DNA of 39,290 bases from Chryseomicrobium excrementi (GTDB lineage Bacteria > Bacillota > Bacilli > Bacillales_A > Planococcaceae), in assembly GCF_002798305.1 (NCBI RefSeq), contig NZ_PCGR01000007.1, forward strand, positions 1-39,290. Reading direction: 5' to 3'. Under the pieces are notes generated by a model that was not told the origin of the DNA, did no database searches, and saw only the letters and a program-made list of their open reading frames with translations. Below are positions 26,908-35,242 of this stretch, piece after piece. The position numbers were made by a program, and so were the translations under genes. The number at the start of each line of letters is the position of its first letter. Positions within the stretch are counted from its first letter, which is position 1.

Positions 26908-27574
26908 TGGCTTTCATCCAGTTCACTTCTGCTTCTGTCAGACGCAGGTAATCGGGAGTGAGTGTATGAATATCTGGTGCCGGTTCACTGTGCTGCGCAA
27001 GGGCTACTAGCTCAGAAGCTCGCGGAAGTTGTTCGGCCAATCCTGCAAAGTGCGAGACGAATCCAGACGCTGCAATGGCCTCTGTGAACTTTTGGACGTC
27101 TTGTCCGCACCAAAATACGGGCTGGTCCTGCTCGTGTAAGAACGCAAGCAATTCGTCAAAAGCAAGATGTCTCTCTAGCAGCGGCTGCTGCTCCTGGTAC
27201 ACACCAGCAAACACATGCTGCCGTCTTGCATCCATGATGCTGACCGTGATGCCTGAGAACCATTTTCCTGGTGCTGCTAAAACAGCTAGACTGGAAACGG
27301 GATAAACGGGAATTTCTAACGACCAAGCAAGTGTTTTTGCAAGTGTCATCCCAATTCGAATACCGGTGTAAGAGCCTGGCCCTTTTGCGACGGCAATGGC
27401 ATCCAATTGATTGGGAGTGATTCCCGCTTCCTTCATGATGCGCTCAATTGCAGGCATAGCCGCAACAGAATGCGTCGACGGAAAACTATCCGTATGTTCA
27501 ATCAACACGCGTCCCTCATCAACGAGCGTCACGCTCAGTGGTGTATTTGATGTATCAATCCCTAGCCAAATCAT
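26900..27574 (-). CDS. tsaB: t6A biosynthesis protein TsaB
   Basis: A 224-residue inactive paralogue of TsaD that acts as its dimer partner in t6A synthesis. WLGIDTSNTPLSV and AVAKGPGSYTGIRIGMTLAKTLAW are the conserved ASKHA segments. The start at 27574 (MIWLGIDTS) has GAGGAG 7 bp upstream, within the end of tsaE, so the two genes overlap by 20 nt. The HxxxH metal motif of TsaD is absent, as expected for TsaB. Confidence 0.95.
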   Translation of the reverse strand: MIWLGIDTSNTPLSVTLVDEGRVLIEHTDSFPSTHSVAAMPAIERIMKEAGITPNQLDAIAVAKGPGSYTGIRIGMTLAKTLAWSLEIPVYPVSSLAVLAAPGKWFSGITVSIMDARRQHVFAGVYQEQQPLLERHLAFDELLAFLHEQDQPVFWCGQDVQKFTEAIAASGFVSHFAGLAEQLPRASELVALAQHSEPAPDIHTLTPDYLRLTEAEVNWMKANE

Positions 27575-28019
27575 GTGCCATCTCCTCAAGTACCTGTTGA
27601 TATCGCTTTGATGTTGCCGTCATCGTGCAAATTCTATCACCTTTGTCCGACAGGCGGATTGTCATTTCGATACGATCATCAGGTAATGCATAGTCAATAT
27701 ACTGCGCCCATTCCACGACAGATACGGCATGCCCATCAAAGTAGTCATCCCAGCCTAAATCTTCTTCACTATCCGTCAAACGGTAGACATCCATATGATA
27801 AAAAGGTAAACGGCCTTCGTATTCTTTCACAATCGTAAATGTAGGGCTATTCACATTCCCTTCGACCCCAAGGCCTGCCGCAAAATACTTTGTCCATGTC
27901 GTCTTCCCTGCCCCTAGGTCACCTTCAAGTGTGATGACCTCGCCCCCCTGCATTCTTGATGCAAGAGCCTGGGCATGAGAGATTGTGTCTTCAAGAGTTG
28001 TCCAATTAAATTGATGCAT
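27555..28019 (-). CDS. tsaE: t6A biosynthesis ATPase TsaE
   Basis: A 154-residue P-loop ATPase that energises the TsaD-TsaB complex. Walker A is LEGDLGAGKTTW near residue 36; VNSPTFTIVKEYEG and YHMDVYRLTD are family marks. The start MHQFNW at 28019 has GGAGA at proper spacing, while the ATG two codons before would be too close to it. It is the first gene of the operon. In B. subtilis thiL precedes it; here a hydrolase gene does. Confidence 0.95.
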   Translation of the reverse strand: MHQFNWTTLEDTISHAQALASRMQGGEVITLEGDLGAGKTTWTKYFAAGLGVEGNVNSPTFTIVKEYEGRLPFYHMDVYRLTDSEEDLGWDDYFDGHAVSVVEWAQYIDYALPDDRIEMTIRLSDKGDRICTMTATSKRYQQVLEEMAHDLARD

Positions 28020-28049
28020 CGTCATTCTCCGTTCTATTCACTGCCCTTC

Positions 28050-28078
28050 ATTATAATATGAAGCGCAAGAAGTTGCCA
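28050..28078 (-). promoter_or_regulatory. candidate promoter of the tsaE operon
   Basis: A perfect TATAAT (28050-28055) on the minus strand has TGGCAA 17 bp upstream (28073-28078), a poor -35. It lies between the hydrolase stop and tsaE. Confidence 0.55.
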
Positions 28079-28079
28079 C

Positions 28080-28697
28080 CTACGCAAACCAGCTCTTCAA
28101 ACGGTCAAAGAAACTGATTTTACGAGGAGATAGAGTCTCTTTCTTTTGCTGAATGACAGGAACTAAAGTTTCTACGACCACTTCGTAACCCGCTTCTCCA
28201 TAATGAAGGCCGTCATCTTCTTTTCCCCGAAGAGCCTCCACCAGATTCGGGTGCGTCATAAAGGCTGCATAGAGATCTGCAAATCCTGTCTTATACTCGG
28301 CGACCACCTCTTTGACAGCATCTCCGTAAGCTTCTAGCACTTGATTGGAGCGTTGCGTCTGCTTCGTTTCATCAACCGGTGGTGGGGTTACCAAAATGCA
28401 TCGTTCTGGCCCGATAGCTTGGACCATCTGTTCTAGATTTGCTTTATACATCTCTCGTGCCACATGTTTATGGGCAGAAGAATCATTGGACCCAAACTGG
28501 ATGACAACTAAATCCGGATGCTGCGCCAAAATATCTTTTGAAAAACGCTTCATCGCGTCATTTGTCGTATTGCCGCTCACGCCCTTGTTGATAAGCTCGT
28601 CTTGCGGGAAGTGCGGCTGTAATTTTGCATTGATCATCGGCTCTTTTAGGCCTTCATGACGTGCTGTTAAACTATCTCCAAATAGGATGATTTTCAT
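28080..28697 (-). CDS. SGNH/GDSL-type esterase or hydrolase
   Basis: A 205-residue hydrolase without a signal peptide. Block I is IILFGDSLTARHEG with the catalytic Ser, block II supplies Gly in KGVSGNTTNDAM, block III is VIQFGSNDSSAHKH with Asn, and block V is DDGLHYGEAGY with the Asp and His. The family hydrolyses esters, lipids or acetyl groups on sugars; the substrate is not predictable. It is divergent from an acyltransferase gene, and the two may act on the same acyl-modified envelope glycan, which is inference. It has no obvious terminator before tsaE. Confidence 0.88.
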   Translation of the reverse strand: MKIILFGDSLTARHEGLKEPMINAKLQPHFPQDELINKGVSGNTTNDAMKRFSKDILAQHPDLVVIQFGSNDSSAHKHVAREMYKANLEQMVQAIGPERCILVTPPPVDETKQTQRSNQVLEAYGDAVKEVVAEYKTGFADLYAAFMTHPNLVEALRGKEDDGLHYGEAGYEVVVETLVPVIQQKKETLSPRKISFFDRLKSWFA

Positions 28698-28787
28698 AGT
28701 GACTTTCCTCCAGGTTTTGAATGTATCAAAATGATGGTATTATATCGTGTGGACCTTTATTTTCTCCTCATGAAAGGAGGATGCCAT

Positions 28788-29855
28788 GTGGCAAAAAAAC
28801 GCATACACTGGCTCGATGCAGCAAAAGGATTTCTTATGATTCTGGTTGTTCTTGGGCATTACCCACACGAGATGCCATTTCCACTGATCCAATATATTTA
28901 CTGGTTTCATATGCCCGCCTTCTTCCTGCTAAGTGGAATCTTCTTTAAAGAAGTGCACTCATTAAAAGAAGCGAACGGATCTTTAACAAAACGTTTTATG
29001 CAACTGTTATTCCCGTATTTCTTCTTTTTACTCGCAATCACGACAGTTCGCTATTCTATCGAACTGGCTACTCTGAACTTTGATTGGCGTTGGTATGCAG
29101 AAGATTTCATGAAAATATTGATTGGTGGACGCTTTGCACGCGGTGCGTATGGCGTCATCTGGTTCATAACAACCTTATATTTCTCTTATGTCATCTTTAC
29201 GTTTTTGACTCTTTATACAAAACGCAAGACACAAATCCTCATTCTCTTTCTATTATATACGATTGCGCACATTCAAAGCTTTTGGGCAATGGATGTTGTA
29301 GGAGGAGCACCGGACCAAGCCAGCCAGGAAATTCCGATGCTATGGAATTTAGACGTTGCCTTCATTGCCGTAGTCTATTTTGCAATCGGGAGTTACTTAA
29401 AGTCGTTTTGGTTGGAAGTACCGAATAAAGTTGGGTTAACAGGTCTTTTTGTGACTATCACGGCGATAGTAGTAGATAAAATCGGCTGGATTGATTACCA
29501 TTTGAGCTTGAAATTTTTACGCTACAATCATTTCGTCTTAGACCTTGTGATTCCACTAGCGATGATCATCGTATTTGTCTGGGTGTTCCAGTTACTTGCC
29601 AAACGCTTTGTCATGAAGCCGATGCAATTCATTGAAAGTCACTCAATCGCTATCATGTACTTACACATCTTCACATACATGATTTTAAACGACTATTTCT
29701 TACTCGGACCCATCGGTTTCACAATTACAGGTATCGTATTCCCTATCTTAGCTTCCGTTGCCATACGGAAATTGATTCCACACGGCGAAGTGGTTCTAGG
29801 AAATATTTCTCGTCTTCGTGTAACGAAAAAACAAGTGAACCGTTCTAATGGCTAA
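28788..29855 (+). CDS. acyltransferase family membrane protein (acyltransferase 3, OafA-like)
   Basis: A 355-residue membrane protein with about ten transmembrane helices. The N-terminal RIHWLDAAKGFLMILVVLGHYPHE carries the Asp and His typical of acyltransferase 3 enzymes, which move acetyl or similar groups onto sugars across the membrane. The start is GTG at 28788 with AAAGGAGG 7 bp upstream; the frame is open to 28731 but lacks a ribosome site there. A candidate promoter is TTGAAT at about 28716 with a TATTATAT -10. A lipoprotein gene follows 15 bp later, probably in the same transcript. Confidence 0.85.
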   Translation: MAKKRIHWLDAAKGFLMILVVLGHYPHEMPFPLIQYIYWFHMPAFFLLSGIFFKEVHSLKEANGSLTKRFMQLLFPYFFFLLAITTVRYSIELATLNFDWRWYAEDFMKILIGGRFARGAYGVIWFITTLYFSYVIFTFLTLYTKRKTQILILFLLYTIAHIQSFWAMDVVGGAPDQASQEIPMLWNLDVAFIAVVYFAIGSYLKSFWLEVPNKVGLTGLFVTITAIVVDKIGWIDYHLSLKFLRYNHFVLDLVIPLAMIIVFVWVFQLLAKRFVMKPMQFIESHSIAIMYLHIFTYMILNDYFLLGPIGFTITGIVFPILASVAIRKLIPHGEVVLGNISRLRVTKKQVNRSNG

Positions 29856-29870
29856 AGGAGGACGAGAACA

Positions 29871-30332
29871 ATGAGAAAATTATGGAGTGTATGGATTTTT
29901 GGAATTCTTCTACTTGCCGCTTGTGGCTCTACAGAAATGAATGAATCTTCAGGAGAGGGCGGCGAAGAAATGACGAATGAATTGACGCAACAGCTCAAAG
30001 AAGAGAATGGAGATTACTTTCTAGTGATCACCAATGGTACGGAGGAAGATGTCACGTTAACTTTCACAAGTGGGCAGCAATTTGAGTACCAACTGTTTGA
30101 TGACGCTGGAGAGACTATATATACGTATTCCATGAACAAGATGTTTACACAAGCCTTAAGTGAACAAGTCGTGGCTGCAGGAGACTCTTGGGAAGTATCA
30201 CTCGACCTCAAGAACGAGCTTACTTCTATGTCTGTTCCGGAAGGCACCTATCGTCTTGATGTCTGGTCATTAGCAGAGCAATTTGATGATGAAAAAGTAT
30301 CCATTGAAAACTTTGAATGGTCCGGACAATAA
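29871..30332 (+). CDS. lipoprotein with BsuPI-type (proteinase inhibitor-like) domain
   Basis: A 153-residue secreted lipoprotein: a signal peptide with the lipobox LLAAC (Cys18), a Ser/Gly/Glu-rich linker, then a single beta-sandwich domain. FLVITNGTEEDVTLTFTSGQQFEYQLFD and the later GDSWEVSLDL and PEGTYRLDVW match the pattern of BsuPI, the intracellular proteinase inhibitor of B. subtilis, here on an exported protein. Many such lipoproteins exist with unknown targets. It is 15 bp after the acyltransferase gene with a good AAAGGAGGA site. Confidence 0.8.
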   Translation: MRKLWSVWIFGILLLAACGSTEMNESSGEGGEEMTNELTQQLKEENGDYFLVITNGTEEDVTLTFTSGQQFEYQLFDDAGETIYTYSMNKMFTQALSEQVVAAGDSWEVSLDLKNELTSMSVPEGTYRLDVWSLAEQFDDEKVSIENFEWSGQ

Positions 30333-30373
30333 AAAATGCACTTCCCTTTTTTTCTTGGGAAGTGCATTTTCTT
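30333..30373. terminator. bidirectional terminator between the BsuPI lipoprotein and malG genes
   Basis: AAAATGCACTTCCC (30333-30346) pairs with GGGAAGTGCATTTT (30357-30370), with A and T runs at both sides. It serves the two convergent units. Confidence 0.93.
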
Positions 30374-31216
30374 TTACCCTTTTGTTCCTCCAGCTGTTAG
30401 ACCAGAAACGAAATACTTTTGGAACACTAAGAACAGCAACGCGATTGGAACCGATACTAAAACAGCACCTGCAGCAAACGTTGTGAACGAGTTCCCGAAC
30501 TGCTTCGCCACTAAGTCATAGAGACCTACTGCCAATGTATATTGTTCGTTTGAACGTAGCAAGATTCGTGCAATGATGAAATCTCCTAATGGTGCAATGA
30601 AAGCGAACAACGCGACCACCGAGATGATTGGTTTTGCAAGCGGCATGATGATCTGGATAAAGATTCGGAAATGTCCTGCACCATCCATACGGGCCGATTC
30701 ATCCAAATCTTTAGGAATGGTATCTAAGTATCCTTTCATTAACCAAGTACTCATAGGAATTTGTCCACCAACATAAAACAAGATTAAACCTAAATGAGTA
30801 TCAATCAATTGAAGACGTGTAGCCAATACAAAGATGGCGATAAGAGCTGCAAAGTTTGGAATCATTTGCAAGATCAAAAATGTCATTAATCCATTTTTGC
30901 GTCCAACGAATCGATATCTTGAAAACGAATAGGCTGTAAACGACACTAAAATGACCGAGAAAATCATCGTCATCAAACTAATTTTCATAGAGTTCCAGTA
31001 CCATAATAGATAGTTTGAACGTTCAAGGTCAAACAAGAATTGATAATGCTTTAGTGTTGGATTGTCAGGGAACATTTGAGAGCTGTTCAAGCTATTCCCT
31101 GGATTAAAGGAAGAACCTAATACCCAGAGCAGTGGATACAACACAATAGCAGTCATAGTTAAAATAATCAGGTAGGAAATGGTCAAACGAATGAGTTTGC
31201 TTTGTTTCTTCGTCAT
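30374..31216 (-). CDS. mdxG: maltodextrin-type ABC transporter permease MalG/MdxG
   Basis: A 280-residue inner permease subunit with six membrane helices. The EAA loop that docks the ATPase is SARMDGAGHFRIFIQIIMPLAKP near residue 185. The C-terminus KYFVSGLTAGGTKG matches the MalG tail (VKG.. GA.KG type). Its ATG overlaps the mdxF stop by one base. No ATPase gene is nearby, so a shared MsmK/MsmX-type ATPase encoded elsewhere probably serves it. Confidence 0.9.
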   Translation of the reverse strand: MTKKQSKLIRLTISYLIILTMTAIVLYPLLWVLGSSFNPGNSLNSSQMFPDNPTLKHYQFLFDLERSNYLLWYWNSMKISLMTMIFSVILVSFTAYSFSRYRFVGRKNGLMTFLILQMIPNFAALIAIFVLATRLQLIDTHLGLILFYVGGQIPMSTWLMKGYLDTIPKDLDESARMDGAGHFRIFIQIIMPLAKPIISVVALFAFIAPLGDFIIARILLRSNEQYTLAVGLYDLVAKQFGNSFTTFAAGAVLVSVPIALLFLVFQKYFVSGLTAGGTKG

Positions 31217-32496
31217 TACATCATATCCTCCTCTTGGAACGACTTTGTTCGTTTAAACTGCCACAATGCTACAGTGATAACGATGATAGAAAGAATCATG
31301 GTTATAGCGGCAGCTTTCCCGTATTGAGCACTTGTCATCGTCAAGCGGTAGATCCATGAAATCAAAATATCCGTACCACCCGCATTTTGACTCGGAAGTG
31401 CCGGGCCTCCTCCATTAAACAGGAAGATGACATTAAAGTTGTTAAAGTTAAATGTATACTGTGTGATTAAAATTGGTGCTGTCGCATATAGAACTAAGGG
31501 CAATGTGATAGAGAAGAACTTTTGGAATACAGAAGCTCCATCAACATCTGCTGCTTCATATAGCTCTTCTGGAATCGATTGTAAGATCCCTGTCGTCATA
31601 GCGAAAATGAACGGGAATCCTAACCACGTCTGAATCATGATTAGCGCAAGGCGTGTGAACGTCTCATTTGTCATCCATGGAATAGGATCTAGTCCAACCA
31701 TCGGTAATAGAACTTTATTGATTGCCCCCAAATCATTAAACATTCCAGAGAAAATCAAAATTGTGATAAATGCTGGAACTGCCCAAGGAAGAATCATAAT
31801 CGTGCGGAACAGCACTTTTCCTTTTAGATCCTTTTGGTTAATTAGAATGGCTAAGAAAATCCCTAGTGCTACTTGTAAAGTCGTAGCTCCAAATGTCCAA
31901 ACAATCGTCCATGTTAACACAGAGAAGAAAGTAGAACGCCAAACATCTAATACAAAAATATCTTTAAAGTTTTGAAGTCCTACCCAGTCCACTAAGTTTG
32001 CTGGTGGCGAATGGTATAAATCATAGTTCGTAAACGCTAGTAGCAACACGAAGATAATCGGGAAAATAACGACAAAGATCAACAAGAAGAATCCTGGTGA
32101 AATCATCAAGTACGGGAAACCGTTATCGATCAGGTTGTGGTATTGCTTTCTAACCGAGTTCACACCTTCACCAAGGTCACGGCGTTTTCCGTTATGATAC
32201 GCATCATAGAGATTGAAAGCATAAATCCCTAATCCCATTACGGTCAGAATTACAGCAATAATTCCATCAATCAATAAGAAAATAGAGTGGTCAAGCTTAG
32301 GAATCTCTCCTAGAGTAAATAACCCCCAGTAGCCAACTCCCATATATTCAAAAAATACTGAGCCAAATGAAACAGCCAAAATCAGAAAGACAAGACCTTT
32401 AAGAATTTGTTTGTTATAAAATTGCCCGAATCCTGGCAGGATAGATAGTAGCAGCGCCGTTTTGCGATGCTTTTTGGAAGATGTTGAATCTTTCAT
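31216..32496 (-). CDS. mdxF: maltodextrin-type ABC transporter permease MalF/MdxF
   Basis: A 426-residue permease, close to MdxF of B. subtilis in length. The extra N-terminal part (residues 10-115) has hydrophobic segments starting with LLLSILPGFGQFYN. The transport domain has EAADVDGASVFQKFFSITLPLV as EAA loop. AGGTDILISWIYRLT is typical for MalF. The ATG at 32496 has AGGAGG at good spacing. It is separated from the binding-protein gene by 115 bp with a strong hairpin, likely reducing its expression relative to the binding protein. Confidence 0.9.
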   Translation of the reverse strand: MKDSTSSKKHRKTALLLSILPGFGQFYNKQILKGLVFLILAVSFGSVFFEYMGVGYWGLFTLGEIPKLDHSIFLLIDGIIAVILTVMGLGIYAFNLYDAYHNGKRRDLGEGVNSVRKQYHNLIDNGFPYLMISPGFFLLIFVVIFPIIFVLLLAFTNYDLYHSPPANLVDWVGLQNFKDIFVLDVWRSTFFSVLTWTIVWTFGATTLQVALGIFLAILINQKDLKGKVLFRTIMILPWAVPAFITILIFSGMFNDLGAINKVLLPMVGLDPIPWMTNETFTRLALIMIQTWLGFPFIFAMTTGILQSIPEELYEAADVDGASVFQKFFSITLPLVLYATAPILITQYTFNFNNFNVIFLFNGGGPALPSQNAGGTDILISWIYRLTMTSAQYGKAAAITMILSIIVITVALWQFKRTKSFQEEDMM

Positions 32497-32546
32497 TCGG
32501 CCTAGCCTCCTATAGTGCAGTGCACGTAATACTCAAACTTTATGTA

Positions 32547-32598
32547 CAAAAAAATAGGAAGGAAAAGCGGTGGCACCGAAGTACCCACGCGCTTTTCC
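32547..32598 (-). terminator. intra-operon attenuating hairpin between mdxE and mdxF
   Basis: On the minus strand GGAAAAGCG pairs with CGCTTTTCC, with an inner GTGG/CCAC stem, followed after six bases by seven T. It should terminate part of the transcripts or protect the 3' end of the binding-protein mRNA. Confidence 0.75.
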
Positions 32599-32611
32599 AC
32601 CTAATTAGGAA

Positions 32612-33898
32612 TTAGTGATTTGTTTCAATGTTTGTCTTGATTTGATCAACCGCTTCATCTAAAGCAGATTTAGCATCAGCTTTTTCTGTTGCAATTGTTT
32701 GTAGAGCTGAAGCCATTGGGCCCCAAACCTCACCCATTTCTGGGATGTTAGGCATTGGAACTGCGTATTGAGATTGTAATGCTACTGCTTTAGCACCTTC
32801 ATTTTCAGCGATTGCTGGATCTTCAACTAGAGCAACGTTTGCAGGAATCTCAGATACTGCTTCAAAACGAGCAAGTGATACTTCATCACTTGTTAAGTGT
32901 TCAATTAATTTTGTTGACCAGTATGGATACTCAGTGAAAGCAGTTACGTTCCATCCTTTAACACCCATGAATGTTTTCATTGGCTCGCCGTTTGGAAGTG
33001 TTGGCATTGCAGCTACACCGATATCGATACCAGCGTCACGCATCCCTTGGAATGCCCAAGGACCGTTCATAACTGAAGCTACTTTACCATCGTTGAACAA
33101 GCCGTCCATTGCTGCGCCACCTGTTTCACCTACGATAGCTTTAGGGAATAGACCTTCAGCATACCATTGTTGAATGTAGTCAGCGCCTTCTACTGCACCT
33201 TCATTGTTTAAGCCGATATCCTCACGGTCTAATCCGTCAGCAGTTTCGTTAAACACGTAACCACCCATACCACCTAATACAGCGTGTGCGAAGTAGAAGT
33301 TATCCCATAGAGCCAAGAAACCATAGTTGTCGCCTGAAGTGAAATCTTTAGAGAATGTGTAAAGCTCATCCATTGTTGCTGGAGCTTCTTCCATTAATGC
33401 TTTGTTGTAGATAAATACTGGTGTTTCAGTTGCTTTTGGTAATCCGTATAAAGCACCGTTGTACATTTGAGCGGATACTGCAGACTCGCTGTAACGAGCT
33501 AAGATATCCTCTTCAACTGTAATTTCTTGAATCAAACCTTCTGTTACCACTTGACCAATTTGGTCATGTGGAAGTGTTACGATATCAGGAGCGCTTCCAG
33601 CTGGACCATCTAAACGAAGTTGATCGCGGATAGCGTCTGCCATGTTTAACTCTTTAAACTCAACTTGAATTCCGTGTTCTTCTTCGAATGATGCGATTGC
33701 ATCTTCTAACCAGCCTGCAGACTTGTCGATGTCTTCCCAAATAACAAGTTTCTCTGGTTTTTCTTCTGTAACTTCTTGTTCAGTTCCAGTGTCAGACCCC
33801 TCTGGTGTTTCAGCCTGTTCTTCACGATCTGGTGCACAAGCTGCAACAATCATCGCTACGAAAAGAGCTAGTAACAATACTAACCAATTCTTTTTCAT
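32612..33898 (-). CDS. mdxE: maltodextrin-binding lipoprotein MalE/MdxE
   Basis: A 428-residue extracellular solute-binding protein. The signal peptide ends with the lipobox VAACAPD (Cys21), followed by a Glu/Thr-rich linker. The mature part is a family 1 binding fold: LVIWEDIDKSAGWLEDAI, FEEEHGIQVEF, PDIVTLPHDQIGQ, GLPKATETPVFIYNK and MNGPWAFQGMRDAG are typical of maltose/maltodextrin binders. AGGAGGGG is well placed before the ATG. First gene of the importer operon, with two cre-like operators upstream. Confidence 0.92.
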   Translation of the reverse strand: MKKNWLVLLLALFVAMIVAACAPDREEQAETPEGSDTGTEQEVTEEKPEKLVIWEDIDKSAGWLEDAIASFEEEHGIQVEFKELNMADAIRDQLRLDGPAGSAPDIVTLPHDQIGQVVTEGLIQEITVEEDILARYSESAVSAQMYNGALYGLPKATETPVFIYNKALMEEAPATMDELYTFSKDFTSGDNYGFLALWDNFYFAHAVLGGMGGYVFNETADGLDREDIGLNNEGAVEGADYIQQWYAEGLFPKAIVGETGGAAMDGLFNDGKVASVMNGPWAFQGMRDAGIDIGVAAMPTLPNGEPMKTFMGVKGWNVTAFTEYPYWSTKLIEHLTSDEVSLARFEAVSEIPANVALVEDPAIAENEGAKAVALQSQYAVPMPNIPEMGEVWGPMASALQTIATEKADAKSALDEAVDQIKTNIETNH

Positions 33899-33927
33899 AA
33901 TGCCCCTCCTCTAGGTTTTCCCCACTT

Positions 33928-33942
33928 ATGCAAGCGTTTGCA
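33928..33942. promoter_or_regulatory. cre-type operator 1 (CcpA or LacI-family regulator)
   Basis: ATGCAAGCGTTTGCA fits the consensus WTGNAANCGNWNNCW fully. It lies in the untranslated leader, about 30 bp before the mdxE start, where a bound repressor would block elongation. A maltose-specific LacI-family regulator could use the same site. Confidence 0.8.
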
Positions 33943-34020
33943 CAAAGCACATAATAAAATGCCACTCTAATTCTTTCTGGATCTTTCTTTGTAATCCATG
34001 TCGATTCGTGGACGAAAGCA

Positions 34021-34035
34021 GTGAAAACGTTTGCA
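34021..34035. promoter_or_regulatory. cre-type operator 2
   Basis: GTGAAAACGTTTGCA matches the cre consensus except for the first base. It lies just downstream of the -10 box, near the expected transcription start, a typical repression position. Confidence 0.75.
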
Positions 34036-34048
34036 TAAATTTAACTTT

Positions 34049-34076
34049 ATTATAGCGTGAATTCATAAGATTACAA
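34049..34076 (-). promoter_or_regulatory. sigma-A promoter of mdxEFG
   Basis: The minus strand reads TTGTAA (34071-34076), a 16-bp spacer and a perfect TATAAT (34049-34054). The leader to mdxE is about 140 nt and contains both cre-like sites. Confidence 0.75.
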
Positions 34077-34150
34077 TGCTTTTTTTCATGTTTTCTGTAA
34101 AATTGGGAATTTAGATTCACTTCATCCTTTCGTTTAGCAGAACTTTACAA

Positions 34151-34184
34151 CAAAAAAGCCCCTCCGATTTTCATAGGAAGGACT
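34151..34184 (-). terminator. terminator of the GyrI-like gene
   Basis: On the minus strand AGTCCTTCC pairs with GGAGGGGCT, including G-T pairs, and is followed by TTTTTTG. The stop codon lies at the edge of the stem. Confidence 0.75.
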
Positions 34185-34662
34185 ATCGCACGGCTAGATA
34201 GACGTCTACCTCGTTTGCACTCGTAAATGGATTATAGGAAAGACTCCATTCTTCAAGATCAAATCCAAGAGGTGTATATTCTTGATGTTCTTCACAGAAC
34301 GCAAACAAATAATCATGTGTGTCATGAATTTCTTGTGGGCTGCCCATGTGTTTCGCTTTCATATAATGACAAGCAGGAACTGTATAACTGATCATGTTGT
34401 CAGGTAAGGAAATGGCTTTTCTTACTTTGTATCCAATAATATGCTTAAACCGATCTTGTCGAGGATTGAAGTGTTCCGTAAGCGGATAAGACTGAATAAA
34501 TGTGACTTCGTCAGTCGTTCGGTCTAGTATCAGATCCTTATGTAGCACTAACTCATTATAATACGCTAAGTCGAGCTTGTTCTTCTCAAGCTCTACTAAA
34601 CTGGCTTCAAACTGATACCCGACAATCGTAAAAGCATCGCGCTTTACAAGCTTGGGTTGCAT
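34183..34662 (-). CDS. GyrI-like/AraC effector-binding domain protein
   Basis: A 159-residue stand-alone SRPBCC-like small-molecule-binding domain. The start is the ATG at 34662 (MQPKLVKRDAFTIVGYQF), which has GGAGGAG 7 bp upstream; the ATG at 34704 lacks a ribosome site. LVKRDAFTIVGYQFEASL, YTVPACHYMKAKHMG and DLEEWSLSYNPFTSANEVDVYLAVR follow the pattern of GyrI-like proteins, which bind drugs or other hydrophobic ligands. No DNA-binding domain is present. The ligand is unknown. Monocistronic. Confidence 0.75.
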   Translation of the reverse strand: MQPKLVKRDAFTIVGYQFEASLVELEKNKLDLAYYNELVLHKDLILDRTTDEVTFIQSYPLTEHFNPRQDRFKHIIGYKVRKAISLPDNMISYTVPACHYMKAKHMGSPQEIHDTHDYLFAFCEEHQEYTPLGFDLEEWSLSYNPFTSANEVDVYLAVR

Positions 34663-34881
34663 CGTTTTCTCCTCCATTAAATGCGTCATCTCTACTTGAA
34701 CCATCTTCCGTCCTCCTTTTACGCTTGTAGCTTGTATAGTGTCATTCGAAATACTACTTTATTTTCTGGGGGTCTTTATGAGAGTATAGCAAATGATTTT
34801 TCTTCTCTAAATTGGGAAATGTTTTACACTAGTGAGCTTAGGGAAGGAGACAACTAACAACTAAAGGAGGAGGAATACGGA

Positions 34882-35208
34882 ATGAATTCAGAATATCAGC
34901 AACTACTCTCTACTTTACATGACTGTGCCGCCGCTTGTAATCATTGTTTCGATGCATGCCTTCAGGAAGAAGATATGAAGATGATGGCAGCATGCATCCG
35001 ATTAGACCGGGAGTGTGCCGACTTTTGTTCGTATCTAGAACAGGCGATCATGAGAGACTCTCCATTTGTGAAACAATTAGCTGCTGTTTGTGCAGAGATT
35101 TGCGATGCTTGTGCAGAGGAATGTGAAAAGCATGATCATGAACATTGCAAACAGTGCGCCACTGCATGTAAAGCTTGTGCAGACGCTTGTCGTCAGTTTG
35201 CATCGTAG
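34882..35208 (+). CDS. Cys-rich four-helix-bundle copper-binding protein (YhjQ/Csp-like)
   Basis: A 108-residue cytosolic protein with a regular pattern of Cys on helical faces: CAAACNHCFDAC, CIRLDRECADFC, CAEICDACAEECEKHDHEHCKQCATACKAC in outline. This is the copper-storage four-helix bundle family (DUF326), in which many thiolates inside the bundle hold Cu(I). No signal peptide is seen. AAAGGAGGAGG gives a strong ribosome site. No copper regulator or pump gene is nearby. Its terminator shares bases with the stop codon of a tiny convergent gene. Confidence 0.87.
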   Translation: MNSEYQQLLSTLHDCAAACNHCFDACLQEEDMKMMAACIRLDRECADFCSYLEQAIMRDSPFVKQLAAVCAEICDACAEECEKHDHEHCKQCATACKACADACRQFAS

Positions 35209-35214
35209 GAATCT

Positions 35215-35242
35215 GGCCGCTCTTTAGGGCGGCTATTTCTTT
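35215..35242 (+). terminator. terminator of the copper-binding protein gene
   Basis: GGCCGCTC pairs with GGGCGGC(T) over a short loop and is followed by ATTTCTTTT. On the minus strand the same hairpin has no T run. Confidence 0.65.

Noticed and set aside
32561-32598. T-box-like sequence (GGTGGCACCG) in the mdxE-mdxF gap
   Set aside because: The similarity to a T-box antiterminator is on the plus strand only, where no gene follows. No specifier stem or tRNA-binding bulge was found; it is better explained as an attenuator hairpin.
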